This document shows positions 46,417-56,293 of a stretch of DNA of 64,000 bases, in pieces. This DNA comes from Chitinophaga pinensis (lineage in GTDB: Bacteria; Bacteroidota; Bacteroidia; 2-12-FULL-35-15), in the NCBI GenBank assembly GCA_945885475.1, contig CAMCYR010000004.1, positions 46,667 to 110,666 of the forward strand, in the 5' to 3' direction. The notes beneath the pieces are model-generated. The model ran no database searches and was not told where the DNA came from. It was given only the letters and a program-made list of their open reading frames with translations. The position numbers and the translations under genes are program-made. The stretch's first letter is position 1. The number at the start of each line of letters is the position of its first letter.

Positions 46417-46481
46417 TATTGAACTGATTATTAGTAGGTTATTTTTACCTTAGTGGAGAAATCTTTATTTTTTGCAGCACA

Positions 46482-47387
46482 ATGACAAGACAAGAACTAT
46501 TCGAAAATATTAAAAAGAAAAAAAGCTTCCTCTGCGTTGGCTTGGATACCGATATTACTAAAATTCCGCAACATTTATTAAAATCAGAAGACCCTATTTT
46601 TGAATTCAATAAACAAATCATTGATGCAACCAAAGACTTTGCTGTTTCCTTTAAACCCAATATGGCATTCTATGAAACACAAGGTGCTAAAGGTTGGATC
46701 AGCTTAGAGAAAACAATCAATTATATCAATAAGCTTAGTCCTGATTTATTTACAATTGCCGATGCAAAACGTGGAGATATTGGAAATACATCTAAAATGT
46801 ACGCAAAAGCATTTTTAGAAAATCTGAACTTCGACTCAATCACCGTTGCTCCTTATATGGGCGAAGATAGCGTTACTCCTTTTATGGAATACAAAAATAA
46901 ATGGGTGATTCTACTTGCTCTTACATCTAATTCCGGTGCACATGATTTCCAATTGAACGAGATGTATTCCACCTTTGAAAAGGGGATTGATGTGAATTCC
47001 CCCTTGGAGAAGGGGATTGATGTAAATTCCCCCTTGGAGAAGGGGGCTAGGGGGATTGAGTTGTATCAACAAGTACTCGCCAAATCAAAATCCTGGTCAA
47101 CTCCCGACAACATGATGTATGTTGTTGGTGCAACAAAGGCGGAGATGCTTACTGATATCCGGAAAATTGTTCCTGAAAGTTTCTTATTAGTTCCCGGAGT
47201 TGGTGCTCAAGGTGGAAGTTTAGAGGCAGTTGCAAAATTTGGAATGAACAAACAGTGCGGCTTGTTAGTGAATTCCTCCCGTGGAATTATATACGCAAGT
47301 ACCGCTGAAAATTTCGCTGAAAAAGCAAGAGAAGAAGCAATGAAGCTACAAGTCGAAATGTCTATTCTTCTCGATAAGTTTTTGTAA
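46482..47387 (+). CDS. pyrF: Orotidine 5'-phosphate decarboxylase with an in-frame repeat insertion
   Basis: A 301-residue enzyme that decarboxylates OMP to UMP, last step of pyrimidine synthesis. The N-terminal [15 protein letters not shown] and the catalytic segment [16 protein letters not shown] (Asp94, Lys96) mark the longer OMP decarboxylase subfamily. The [13 protein letters not shown] segment and the phosphate-binding [10 protein letters not shown] are also intact. Residues about 164-192 are an extra segment with the direct repeat [10 protein letters not shown] twice and then KGARGIE. It is encoded by a G/C-run palindromic repeat (see that feature) and lies between conserved blocks where relatives have a short loop. 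The frame is kept, so the enzyme is probably active with an extended surface loop. Confidence 0.92.
   Translation: MTRQELFENIKKKKSFLCVGLDTDITKIPQHLLKSEDPIFEFNKQIIDATKDFAVSFKPNMAFYETQGAKGWISLEKTINYINKLSPDLFTIADAKRGDIGNTSKMYAKAFLENLNFDSITVAPYMGEDSVTPFMEYKNKWVILLALTSNSGAHDFQLNEMYSTFEKGIDVNSPLEKGIDVNSPLEKGARGIELYQQVLAKSKSWSTPDNMMYVVGATKAEMLTDIRKIVPESFLLVPGVGAQGGSLEAVAKFGMNKQCGLLVNSSRGIIYASTAENFAEKAREEAMKLQVEMSILLDKFL
46976..47061 (+). repeat. Palindromic repeat element inserted in frame in pyrF
   Basis: Two 30-bp direct repeats (46981-47010 and 47011-47040, one difference) are followed by a partial third that ends in AGGGGGCTAGGGGGATTGAG. Each unit contains CCCCCTTGGAGAAGGGG, a stem of five to seven pairs. 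Elements with CCCCCTTGGAGAAGGGGGC are familiar to me as intergenic repeats in Bacteroidota genomes. Here the element lies within a coding region and is read through as 29 or so amino acids. Confidence 0.75.
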
Positions 47388-47825
47388 AACAGTATTCTGC
47401 TAGAGAATTGCGCTCAAGAACTATAAACGGATTCGATTTATTTTCTCCTGATATAACTTTTTTATTCTTTCCTCAGTAAAATCAGTAACGGCAGATCTGC
47501 ATAAAAGCCATAAGTGTCGAAATATCCGCATAAAAAATTGAAGCGAATGATTTAGTACTGCCTATTTGCCACATCGGAATAATAAGTCGGCAAAAGGATC
47601 GCTTTTATCTTTATGCTGATTTTAATTGTTAATATAAAATCTAAAAAGCGGAAGGAATTATTTTTTGAAATGATTCAAGTCATTCTTGTAAGTGATTATT
47701 TTTATCGCTGTTATACCTGTTGTATTTGAGTTATACGCTATTTTATTAAAGTGACTTGCCCTACTCTTTCTTGTCTTAATCCTATTTTTTTTAGTCCGAC
47801 ACCTAATTATTTTCTTTTTTGTGTT
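47388..47825. other. Gene-free spacer after pyrF
   Basis: About 440 bases without a believable reading frame, RNA gene or terminator. The only structure I see is a weak inverted repeat AATGA-TTCAAG-TCATT near 47670. Confidence 0.4.
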
Positions 47826-47856
47826 TTGCTTTTAATTACGAACACGAGTAGGTTTG
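47826..47856 (+). promoter_or_regulatory. Promoter of the DUF2851-PspC-channel-reductase run
   Basis: TTG at 47826-47828, a 20-base spacer and TAGGTTTG at 47849-47856 match the Bacteroidota consensus. The leader to the ATG would be only about 15 bases. Confidence 0.65.
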
Positions 47857-47877
47857 CGAAATATTTAAAATCGCTTT

Positions 47878-49152
47878 ATGTCAGAAGATTTTTTTCATCA
47901 TATCTGGAAATACAGATTGTTTGATCAGCTTGAATTGAAAACCACTCAGGGTGAACGGATAGAGATCCTTAAACCCGGAAGCCATAATTTTGATTCGGGT
48001 CCCGATTTTTTTAATGGAAAAATAAAAATTGATAATACAATATGGGTCGGGAATATTGAAGTGCATATAAATTCCAGCGATTGGAAAAAACACTTTCATC
48101 AGAATGATAAAGCATATGATAATATTATTTTACATGTTGTAAATAATGCGGATGTCGAACTTTACAGGCACTCAGGTGAAGTAATTCCTACAATAGAATT
48201 AAAAGATCGTATCCATGAACGCTTGTACCAGAATTATATCGGCTTTAAATCCAGTAACGATTGGATTCCTTGCGAAAAACAAATTTCAGGTGTTCCTTCT
48301 TTTATAATTAATAGCACATTAGACAAATTATTATTAGAACGGTTGGAACGAAAGTCATTCATCATTATGAATAGCTTGTCTTTGAATAACAATAACTGGG
48401 AAGAAACATTTTATCAGCAGCTTGCCCGTAATTTTGGATTTAAAATCAATGCCGAGCCGTTCGAATTGTTGGCAAAATCCTTACATTCTAATTATCTAAG
48501 GAAGCATAAAAGTAGTTTGTTGCAATTGGAAGCATTGTTGTTTGGTCAGGCGGGGCTGCTGTTCGAACATTTTGAAGGGAAATATCCACAGCAACTTCAA
48601 AACGAATACGCTTTTTTGAAACAAAAATTCAAATTACAACCAATCGAAAAACATTTGTGGAAATATTTAAGGTTACGTCCTGTAAATTTCCCTAGTATCC
48701 GAATCGCTCAGTTTGCAAACTTGATTTATACTTCTGATCATTTGTTTTCAGTAATCCTTGATATTGAAAATGCAGCTGATCTGAAAAAGATATTGAATGT
48801 TTCAGTCTCTGAGTATTGGGAAACGCATTTTGTCTTTGATAAAATATCAACTAAAAAAATGAAACAGCTGGGTGAGGAAGCGATCAATAATCTGATTGTG
48901 AATACAATCGTCCCCTTTTTATTTGTTTACGGTAAACAGAAAAATAATGAAACATATATGAACCGCGCGATATCACTCTTAGAAGACACCGCTGGTGAAG
49001 GAAATTCAATTATTCAGAAATGGAGCAGTTTGGGGCTTTCTGTGAAAACGGCTTCGGCAACGCAGGGTTTATTGCAATTAAAAAATGAATATTGTAGCCA
49101 TAAAAAATGTTTAAGCTGCTCTATTGGTAATTATTTGCTTAAAAATGTGTAA
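47878..49152 (+). CDS. DUF2851 family protein
   Basis: A 424-residue protein common in Bacteroidota. The typical features are the N-terminal EDFFHHIWKYRLFDQ, the segment HNFDSGPDFFNGKIKI...WVGNIEVHINSSDWKKH with conserved acidic and aromatic residues that resembles a nuclease-like fold, and a Cys-containing end (CSHKKCLSCSIGNYLL), which could bind metal. Function is not established. It is first in a run of four close genes (gaps 26, 41 and 5 bases). Confidence 0.85.
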   Translation: MSEDFFHHIWKYRLFDQLELKTTQGERIEILKPGSHNFDSGPDFFNGKIKIDNTIWVGNIEVHINSSDWKKHFHQNDKAYDNIILHVVNNADVELYRHSGEVIPTIELKDRIHERLYQNYIGFKSSNDWIPCEKQISGVPSFIINSTLDKLLLERLERKSFIIMNSLSLNNNNWEETFYQQLARNFGFKINAEPFELLAKSLHSNYLRKHKSSLLQLEALLFGQAGLLFEHFEGKYPQQLQNEYAFLKQKFKLQPIEKHLWKYLRLRPVNFPSIRIAQFANLIYTSDHLFSVILDIENAADLKKILNVSVSEYWETHFVFDKISTKKMKQLGEEAINNLIVNTIVPFLFVYGKQKNNETYMNRAISLLEDTAGEGNSIIQKWSSLGLSVKTASATQGLLQLKNEYCSHKKCLSCSIGNYLLKNV

Positions 49153-49178
49153 TTTTATAAAGCTAAATTAAAATATTT

Positions 49179-49409
49179 ATGATAAAAAACATACAAACAT
49201 GGTTTGAAACGCAAGCATTTGGCGTTTGTGAATGGTGGGGCAAAAAACTCGGAATTAATTCGACAAAGATCCGGATGTATTTTATTTATCTCTCTTTTTT
49301 TACTATTGGTTCTCCAATAATAATGTACTTTCTAATGGCATTTATTTTGGAAAATAAAGAGTTTTTTAAACCTTTCAAGAGCAAACGTAGAAGCGTTTGG
49401 GATCTTTAA
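49179..49409 (+). CDS. PspC domain protein
   Basis: A 76-residue protein with the PspC core: VCEWWGKKLGINSTKIRMYF, then the membrane segment IYLSFFTIGSPIIMYFLMAF. PspC proteins take part in envelope stress responses in other bacteria. The short form without a sensor or regulator beside it is common in Bacteroidota. It follows the DUF2851 gene and precedes the K+ channel, a grouping I regard as conserved in this phylum. Confidence 0.85.
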   Translation: MIKNIQTWFETQAFGVCEWWGKKLGINSTKIRMYFIYLSFFTIGSPIIMYFLMAFILENKEFFKPFKSKRRSVWDL

Positions 49410-49450
49410 TCAAATAATTGTTCCGTCTTATATAACAAGAAATTAGGTAG

Positions 49451-50464
49451 GTGTTCTCCAACAGTCAATTTCCGAAAATACACATTACGATTGGGTTATT
49501 GCTTCTGATTTTTTTCATTGGCATAGGCGGATACATGACCATAGAGAATTATGGTTTGTTGGATGCTTTTTACATGACAGTAATTACGCTTGCCACCGTT
49601 GGATTTCAGGAAGTTCATCCCTTGAGCAGTGGCGGTAGGTTATTTACTTCCTTTTTAATCATCATTAGTTTTGGTACATTTGCCTATGCCATATCATCCA
49701 TCACGAAATATATTTCGGATGGAGAATTTAAAGACTACTTTAAAAATAAAAAAGTGAATGCAGCAATTGAAAAATTAGAAAATCATGTGATCATTTGTGG
49801 TTTCGGCAGAAACGGCAAGCAGGCTGCACATGTATTAAAGAAACACGATACACGTTTCGTTGTGATTGAAGAGAAAAAAGCAATCGTTGCAGCAATTAAT
49901 CATCAATACGCGGATCTTGTGTTGGAAGGAGATGCCACACTGGATGAGGTTTTGTTGAAGGCCGGTGTCCTCAAAGCAAAAGCTCTGATCACCACCTTGC
50001 CAATTGATGCCGATAACTTGTTCATCGTTTTAACTGCTCGCACACTTAATCCTAAGTTGACCATCATCAGCAGAGCATCAGAAGATAATACAGATAAGAA
50101 ATTGAAAATTGCTGGTGCGAATAATGTGATTATGCCCGATAAATTAGGGGGTGCTCATATGGCGTCATTAGTCATGAAACCGGATGTAATGGAATTTGTA
50201 GATTACATTACCGGTCAAGGGGGTGATAATATTCGTTTAGAAGAAATTACTTTCGCTAATTTATCTGAAGAGTACCAAAATAAAACAATTCGTGATCTGG
50301 AAGTAAGAAACCGGTCTGGAGCCAATATCATTGGTTTTAAAACAGCTCAGGGCGATTACATTATTAACCCGAGCGCAGACACAAAAATTATCCCTGATGC
50401 TAAACTTTTTGTTCTTGGAACTTCTGAGCAGATTGGTAAACTGAAAGATTTATTTTCGCTTTAA
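49451..50464 (+). CDS. Two-TM potassium channel with cytoplasmic RCK (TrkA) domain
   Basis: A 337-residue protein: membrane segment about 11-27, pore loop with the filter TLATVGFQEVHP (about 47-58), second membrane segment about 66-86, TrkA-N Rossmann domain from about 114 (HVIICGFGRNGKQAAHVL), and a TrkA-C domain (about 255-337). It would be a tetrameric, ligand-gated K+ channel of the MthK type. The filter reads TVGFQE instead of TVGYGD, a common variation in Bacteroidota proteins but one that could alter selectivity. The start is GTG at 49451, chosen because it gives the full first membrane helix. Confidence 0.87.
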   Translation: MFSNSQFPKIHITIGLLLLIFFIGIGGYMTIENYGLLDAFYMTVITLATVGFQEVHPLSSGGRLFTSFLIIISFGTFAYAISSITKYISDGEFKDYFKNKKVNAAIEKLENHVIICGFGRNGKQAAHVLKKHDTRFVVIEEKKAIVAAINHQYADLVLEGDATLDEVLLKAGVLKAKALITTLPIDADNLFIVLTARTLNPKLTIISRASEDNTDKKLKIAGANNVIMPDKLGGAHMASLVMKPDVMEFVDYITGQGGDNIRLEEITFANLSEEYQNKTIRDLEVRNRSGANIIGFKTAQGDYIINPSADTKIIPDAKLFVLGTSEQIGKLKDLFSL

Positions 50465-50469
50465 TTCCT

Positions 50470-51384
50470 ATGAGAAATATACTTATTACGGGTAGCAATG
50501 GTTTGCTCGGACAAAAAATAGTGCATGCGCTTTTGAAACGTTCGGATGTGAATGTGATCGCTACTTCTCTTGGGGAAAACCGCATAATTAAAAAGGACGG
50601 TTATACTTACGAAGCTCTTGATATAACTAAAATATCGGAAGTTGAACTTGTTCTGAATAAATATAAGCTGGATGTCATTATTAATACCGCTGCAATGACC
50701 AATGTTGACGCATGCGAAACAAAACGTGAAGCATGTTGGGCGCTGAATGTAACTGCCGTGCAAAATATTGTACAGGTTTTATCTTCTGCTGAAGATCTTA
50801 AAAATTGTCACCTGATCCATTTGTCGACCGACTTTATTTTTGATGGTGAAAAAGGAGCTGAGTATGTGGAAACAGATATTCCTAATCCACTCAGTTATTA
50901 TGCACTTACAAAATACGAATCCGAAAAAATACTTGAGAAAAGTAGCATCAATTGGGCAATTGCAAGAACAATTATTGTTTATGGTATCGTTGATAATATG
51001 AGTCGCTCTAATATTATTTTATGGGCAAAAGATGCATTAACAAAACAACAAAAAATAAATGTGGTAGATGATCAATTCCGTTCACCTACTCTTGCTGAAG
51101 ATCTTGCTGATGGTTGTATTCTTATTGCTGATAAAAAAGCAAAAGGGATCTTTCATTTATCCGGACCTGATACGATGAGCATTCTTGAACTGGTAAATAG
51201 GGTTGCTAATTTTTGGAAGTTAGACAAATCATTAATTACTCCTTCGAAATCGAATTCGCTGAATCAAGCTGCAAAACGTCCTCCAAGGACAGGTTTTGAT
51301 ATCAGTAAAGCGAAACGTGAATTGGGATATGCGCCTCATTCTTTCGAACAAGGATTAAAAATAATGGATAAACAATTGCCTTAG
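50470..51384 (+). CDS. SDR-family sugar-nucleotide reductase (dTDP-4-dehydrorhamnose reductase-like)
   Basis: A 304-residue protein of the extended short-chain dehydrogenase family. The NAD(P) motif is ILITGSNGLLGQKIVHALL (about 4-22). DVIINTAAMTNVDACE (about 70-85), HLSTDFIFDGEKGAEYVE, the catalytic-type YYALTKYESEK (YxxxK), and VDDQFRSPTLAEDLADG all match RfbD-like reductases, which finish dTDP-rhamnose synthesis. Without rfbABC nearby the exact substrate is open. It starts five bases after the channel gene and ends the run. Confidence 0.82.
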   Translation: MRNILITGSNGLLGQKIVHALLKRSDVNVIATSLGENRIIKKDGYTYEALDITKISEVELVLNKYKLDVIINTAAMTNVDACETKREACWALNVTAVQNIVQVLSSAEDLKNCHLIHLSTDFIFDGEKGAEYVETDIPNPLSYYALTKYESEKILEKSSINWAIARTIIVYGIVDNMSRSNIILWAKDALTKQQKINVVDDQFRSPTLAEDLADGCILIADKKAKGIFHLSGPDTMSILELVNRVANFWKLDKSLITPSKSNSLNQAAKRPPRTGFDISKAKRELGYAPHSFEQGLKIMDKQLP

Positions 51385-51574
51385 ATTTGCTGCCTCTATT
51401 TTTATAATTATCAGAATACTCTTTCTTAAATTTGGTTAAAGGAAGCGCTTATTTTATTTAAAGAAGCTTGTAGATTTTAAAAAAATAGAATCGTGTAAAG
51501 CAAAAATATCAAGTCCAATAAAAGTAAAAAAGTAAGTAAAACTTTTTAAATCTTTTAACTATCGTGATCTTTAA

Positions 51575-52858
51575 TTATCGAGAAAAAAAATATTCTAATC
51601 CGATATAACTAAGGGCACCTGCAACATAGCCGATGAATGCGAGTCCCGCTATTTTTTTAAGATACCAGATAAAATCAATTTTTTCCATTCCCATTACTGC
51701 AACGCCTGCAGCTGAACCAATGATTAGAATACTTCCGCCTGTACCTGCACAGTAGGCCAAAAATTCCCAGATATAGGAATCTTGTGGGTAAGTTACCAAG
51801 TCGTACATGCCCATTGAAGCCGCAACCAATGGAACATTATCAACTATCGCAGACAACAAACCGATGAGTGGTACGATGATATTTAAATTGCCGATCGTAT
51901 CATTCATATACTTCGCCAATGAAGACAGTACACCAGTTGATTGTAATGAAGAGATGGCAATCAAGATTCCAAGAAAAAATAAAATACTTGACATATCTAT
52001 TTTTCGCAATGCATGTAATACGGATAATACATCCTTGTCTTCATCATCTTTGCTGCTATGAATCATTTCTGTGATGACCCATAATATTCCCAAGCCAAAT
52101 AATACGCCCATAAAGGGGGGTAAGTGAGTAATAGTTTTAAATACCGGTACAAAAACCAAAGCACCAATTCCTAAAAAGAAAACAGCATTGCGTTCAAATG
52201 GTGTTGTTGGATTTGGTGAAATATTTTCTTTAATTTCCGGACGACGAACCGTCCCTTTTAGTTTGAATGATAAAATAACAAGTGGAACAACTATGGAAAG
52301 TACACTTGGAATAAATAATTTCAAAATGATGTTTTGTGCCGTAATTTGACCGCCAATCCACAGCATCGTTGTAGTTACGTCACCAATCGGACTCCAGGCG
52401 CCACCCCCATTTGCTGCCATTACTACCATGCCAATAAATAATAAACGATCCTCTTTATTGTCAATTAATTTACGCAACAGGGAAACCATTACAATGGCTG
52501 TTGTTAAGTTGTCGAGAACAGATGAAAGGAAGAACGTTAAAATGCAGATGATCCAAAGGAGCTTTTTTTTGTTGTTGGTTGTTATGCGGGAAGTGATCAC
52601 ATCAAAGCCATCATGCGCATCAATTAATTCAACGATCGTCATTGCGCCCATGAGGAAAAACAGGATGCCCGATAATTCACCAATGTGTTCCGTCAGCTGT
52701 TCGTTTATTAAATGGCTGTCGTTACTCATTAATATATAAACTGTCCAACACAAAACTCCTGTGAGTAAAGCAGTAGCTGATTTGTTGATTTTTATCGAAT
52801 GTTCAAATGCAATAATAATATAACCTATAATAAATATGCTAATAATTAGTGTATTCAT
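51575..52858 (-). CDS. nhaD: NhaD-type Na+/H+ antiporter
   Basis: A 427-residue membrane protein with about 11-12 hydrophobic segments, of the ion transporter (arsenite permease/NhaD) superfamily. Typical stretches are FFLMGAMTIVELIDAHDGFD, FLSSVLDNLTTAIVMVSLL (the conserved DNLT), NGGGAWSPIGDVTTTMLW, and SAIVDNVPLVAASMGMYDL with the second conserved VDNVP. It would export Na+ in exchange for protons at the inner membrane. It is divergent from the amino-acid permease and appears to be a single-gene unit. Confidence 0.9.
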   Translation of the reverse strand: MNTLIISIFIIGYIIIAFEHSIKINKSATALLTGVLCWTVYILMSNDSHLINEQLTEHIGELSGILFFLMGAMTIVELIDAHDGFDVITSRITTNNKKKLLWIICILTFFLSSVLDNLTTAIVMVSLLRKLIDNKEDRLLFIGMVVMAANGGGAWSPIGDVTTTMLWIGGQITAQNIILKLFIPSVLSIVVPLVILSFKLKGTVRRPEIKENISPNPTTPFERNAVFFLGIGALVFVPVFKTITHLPPFMGVLFGLGILWVITEMIHSSKDDEDKDVLSVLHALRKIDMSSILFFLGILIAISSLQSTGVLSSLAKYMNDTIGNLNIIVPLIGLLSAIVDNVPLVAASMGMYDLVTYPQDSYIWEFLAYCAGTGGSILIIGSAAGVAVMGMEKIDFIWYLKKIAGLAFIGYVAGALSYIGLEYFFSR

Positions 52859-52894
52859 AATGTTTGTAAAATTAGCAAAATTGAATTCATATTT

Positions 52895-52926
52895 TTGGAT
52901 TTATAATCAAAACATGTATATATTTG
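52895..52926 (+). promoter_or_regulatory. Promoter of the first amino-acid permease
   Basis: TTG at 52895-52897, a 21-base spacer and TATATTTG at 52919-52926 match the consensus. An in-frame TTG at 52924 that could be read as a start codon is part of this -7 box, so the true start is ATG 52957. Confidence 0.7.
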
Positions 52927-52956
52927 GAACTCATTCAAAATAATAAAAATATTGAT

Positions 52957-54636
52957 ATGGCAAATCTTTGGATTAAAAAATCAATCTCTTCATTACAAGT
53001 AGAAGCAGCTCAAGAGCATGGAGGACTTAAACGTACACTAGGTGCTCGTTCATTAGTTGCATTGGGTATAGGTGCTATTATTGGCGCAGGATTATTTTCT
53101 ATTACCGGGAGTGCTGCGGGTAATAATGCTGGTCCAGCAGTAACAATTTCTTTTATTATTGCTGCTGTTGCCTGCGGTTTTGCCGGCTTGTGTTATGCTG
53201 AATTTGCATCTATGATTCCGGTTGCAGGAAGTGCTTATACCTATTCATACGCTACAATGGGCGAATTCATCGCGTGGATAATAGGATGGGATTTAGTATT
53301 GGAATACGCTGTTGGAGCGGCTACTGTTTCAATTAGTTGGTCCCGTTATTTGGTAAAATTTTTAGGATATTATGATATACATCTTCCTGCATCCTTGACC
53401 TTGTCTCCATTCGATTCTGCTACTCTTTTGGATGGTACGGTCGTTTATGGAATGATAAATCTACCTGCTGTTTTTATTGTTGTTTTAATGTCATTGTTAT
53501 TGATCAAAGGAACAAAAGAGTCTGCAACGGTAAATGGTATTATCGTGCTTCTTAAAGTATCTGTTGTTCTCGTTTTTATTTTTCTTGGTTGGGGTTATAT
53601 CAATTCTGATAATTACGCTCCTTATATTCCTGAAAATACAGGCGAATTCGGAAGTTTCGGAATGAGTGGTATTGTAAGAGCTGCAGCAATTGTATTTTTT
53701 GCATACATTGGTTTTGATGCCGTTTCAACTGCCGCCCAGGAAGCAAAAAATCCGAAGCGCGATATGCCTATCGGTATTTTAGTTTCTTTGGCAATCTGTA
53801 CTGTTTTGTATATTCTTTTTGCACATGTAATGACAGGTGTTACAAGTTATACAAGTTTTCAAGGAGCTGATGGTATTGCTCCTGTTGCTGTCGCAATTGA
53901 TCATATGGGAACTGCTGGTGCAGATGGCATTGTTGTCCCTGCTTATCCTTGGTTAAATAAAGCAATTATTATCGCTATTCTTGCTGGATACTCTTCTGTA
54001 ATTATGGTTATGTTGATGGGGCAGTCCCGCGTTTTCTTCTCAATGAGTAAAGATGGATTAGTGCCAAAAGTATTTTCACAAGTTCATTCAAAATTCGGAA
54101 CACCTGCGAAATCAAATTTGTTATTTATGGTTTTTGTGAGTTTGTTCGCTGCTTTTGTTCCTGCAGATGTGGTTGGTGAAATGACCAGTATCGGAACATT
54201 GCTGGCATTTATTCTTGTTTGTGTTGGCGTTTGGGTGTTACGAAAAAAACAGCCCGATTTTCCTCGTGCATTTAAAACTCCTTTTGTTCCCTTAGTGCCT
54301 ATCTTAGGTATTGCATCTTGCTTGTTTATGATGCTGTTTTTGCCTTTGGACACCTGGTTGCGTCTAATCATCTGGATGTTGATCGGTATTGATGTTTATT
54401 TGATTTATGGAACAAAAAATAGTAAACTAGGTAACGCTATTAGTAATATTAGTAGTTTAAAACCTCTCTTCATTAGTGGATTCGTGTTGTCTTTCTTATT
54501 AGCTGTAATCGCTATTTTACATCATTATACATTAACAAATGGAGCTGAGGATACTATCTTGTTTTTATCCTCTATCATTATCGCAGTTATACATCTGATA
54601 TATTATCTAGGAAAAATGTTCATGAATAAAAAATAG
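52957..54636 (+). CDS. Amino-acid permease (APC superfamily, cationic amino-acid transporter type)
   Basis: A 559-residue membrane protein with about 14 hydrophobic segments. The APC hallmark LVALGIGAIIGAGLFSITG (first helix, about 35-53) is present, with the conserved FAYIGFDAVSTAAQEAKNPKRD (about 250-270 and given in part) typical of CAT/YfnA-like permeases. The C-terminal segment RKKQPDFPRAFKTPFVPLVP is also characteristic. It takes up amino acids, substrate uncertain. I start at ATG 52957 because the upstream TTG overlaps the promoter. A terminator separates it from the next permease. Confidence 0.9.
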   Translation: MANLWIKKSISSLQVEAAQEHGGLKRTLGARSLVALGIGAIIGAGLFSITGSAAGNNAGPAVTISFIIAAVACGFAGLCYAEFASMIPVAGSAYTYSYATMGEFIAWIIGWDLVLEYAVGAATVSISWSRYLVKFLGYYDIHLPASLTLSPFDSATLLDGTVVYGMINLPAVFIVVLMSLLLIKGTKESATVNGIIVLLKVSVVLVFIFLGWGYINSDNYAPYIPENTGEFGSFGMSGIVRAAAIVFFAYIGFDAVSTAAQEAKNPKRDMPIGILVSLAICTVLYILFAHVMTGVTSYTSFQGADGIAPVAVAIDHMGTAGADGIVVPAYPWLNKAIIIAILAGYSSVIMVMLMGQSRVFFSMSKDGLVPKVFSQVHSKFGTPAKSNLLFMVFVSLFAAFVPADVVGEMTSIGTLLAFILVCVGVWVLRKKQPDFPRAFKTPFVPLVPILGIASCLFMMLFLPLDTWLRLIIWMLIGIDVYLIYGTKNSKLGNAISNISSLKPLFISGFVLSFLLAVIAILHHYTLTNGAEDTILFLSSIIIAVIHLIYYLGKMFMNKK

Positions 54637-54657
54637 TTTCTTTATGCCTAAAAAAAA

Positions 54658-54682
54658 GGGCGGTTCAAACCGTCCTTTTTAT
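54658..54682 (+). terminator. Terminator between the two permease genes
   Basis: GGGCGGT (54658-54664) pairs with ACCGTCC (54669-54675) with one G-T pair; a run of A precedes and a run of T follows, so it could act in both directions. Confidence 0.85.
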
Positions 54683-54727
54683 TAAAACAGAAGGAATCAT
54701 AAAAAAATCTTCTTTTCCATTTTTAAT

Positions 54728-56185
54728 ATGCAAGAAAATCAAACAGAATTAAAGCGTTCACTTGGACTAATTGACGCGACTATGATAGTAGCCGGATCGA
54801 TGATCGGTTCTGGTATTTTTATAGTAAGTGCTAGCATGTCCCGAGCTGTTGGTTCTGCAGGTTATTTGCTCATGCTTTGGATAATTACAGGTGTGATAAC
54901 TGTAATGGCTGCCTTGAGTTATGGCGAACTTGCAGGAATGATGCCAAAGGCTGGTGGACAGTTTGTTTATATTCAAAGAGCTTTTGGAAATTTAGTTGCA
55001 TTTCTTTATGGCTGGACAGTTTTTACTGTCATACAGACTGGTGTGATAGCGGCGGTTGCCGTTGCATTTGCAAATTATTCCGCTATATTTTTTCCTGAGT
55101 TACAAGGAAATATTCTATCTATTTCAAATGGTTCTTTTGTGATTACGTGGAAACAAATATTAGCAATATTCACTATTCTGATACTTACATACTCTAATAC
55201 AAGGGGAATCAGAAATGGGAAAATGATTCAACTTGTTTTTACATCTACAAAATTGCTTTCACTATTTGCACTTATTGTTCTCGGAATTGCAATGGCTTTT
55301 AAAAGCGACACATTGGCCGAGAACTTTAAAAATGCATGGGATGCAAGTACCACAACTGTTAATAAAGATGGTACAATTAGTATTACTCATCTTGCTGGCT
55401 TTGCCCTGATTGGTGCAATGGGTTCCACAATTATAAATTCTCTTTTTTCTGCTGATGCCTGGAATAATGTAACTTTCATTGCTGGGGAGATTAAGGATCC
55501 TAAAAAAAATATTCCCCGTAGTTTGTTCTTGGGAACCTTACTTGTAACCTTATTGTACATTCTTGCAAATGTGGCATACCTTGCCTTGTTGCCCTTAAAA
55601 GGCGATCCATTGGCTCAGGATGCATTCGGACAGGGAATCCAATTTGCAACTAATGATAGAGTAGGAGCAAGTGCTGCAACAATGATCTTTGGTAATGTTG
55701 CGCTTTTTATTATGGCAGGATTGATTATGATATCCACATTTGGCTGTAATAACGGACTGATCTTGGCTGGTGCTCGTGTTTATTATGCCATGGCGAAAGA
55801 GAAATTGTTTTTCAAAAAAGCCGGTACTTTAAACGATAATGCTGTTCCTTCTTTCGCTTTATGGATTCAATGTGCATGGGCTTGTGCCCTATGTCTTTCA
55901 GGTACATACAGCGATCTTGTAAATTATTCAACATTTGCTTCCATGATCTTTTACATTGTTACGATAGCTGGACTTTTTGCATTAAGAAAAAATGAGCCGG
56001 ATACTGAGCGCCCTTACAAAGCATTTGGATATCCCTTTATTCCTGCTCTTTACATCCTTTCTGCATTAGCTATATGTACGATTCTTATTATATATGATGG
56101 TCGTAATACCGGTTTTGGACTTATTTGTGTCTTTATCGGAATTCCCGTTTATTATTTTACCCAGAAGCGGCACTCGCCAAACTAA
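54728..56185 (+). CDS. Amino-acid permease (APC superfamily, LAT/YfnA-like)
   Basis: A 485-residue membrane protein with 12 or so hydrophobic segments. It has the APC signature IVAGSMIGSGIFIVSASM (about 17-34), the segment YGELAGMMPKAGGQFVYI, and SLFSADAWNNVTFIAGEIKDP before a conserved NIPRSL. The last is typical of L-type exchanger-like permeases. It differs clearly in motifs from the permease before it, so it is not a recent duplicate. Substrate is not deducible. No perfect -7 box was found before it. Confidence 0.9.
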   Translation: MQENQTELKRSLGLIDATMIVAGSMIGSGIFIVSASMSRAVGSAGYLLMLWIITGVITVMAALSYGELAGMMPKAGGQFVYIQRAFGNLVAFLYGWTVFTVIQTGVIAAVAVAFANYSAIFFPELQGNILSISNGSFVITWKQILAIFTILILTYSNTRGIRNGKMIQLVFTSTKLLSLFALIVLGIAMAFKSDTLAENFKNAWDASTTTVNKDGTISITHLAGFALIGAMGSTIINSLFSADAWNNVTFIAGEIKDPKKNIPRSLFLGTLLVTLLYILANVAYLALLPLKGDPLAQDAFGQGIQFATNDRVGASAATMIFGNVALFIMAGLIMISTFGCNNGLILAGARVYYAMAKEKLFFKKAGTLNDNAVPSFALWIQCAWACALCLSGTYSDLVNYSTFASMIFYIVTIAGLFALRKNEPDTERPYKAFGYPFIPALYILSALAICTILIIYDGRNTGFGLICVFIGIPVYYFTQKRHSPN

Positions 56186-56293
56186 ACGAAAAGATCTTTA
56201 CTCCGGATTGAATTTTACTACTCTGATTAAAAAATAATAGCTCTTGATAGTTATTGTTTCAACGGAGTATAAACTTTAATTTGATGTGTTTTT

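Noticed and set aside
47388..47825. Possible small RNA in the spacer after pyrF
   Set aside because: No promoter and terminator pair and no strong structure could be found by eye.
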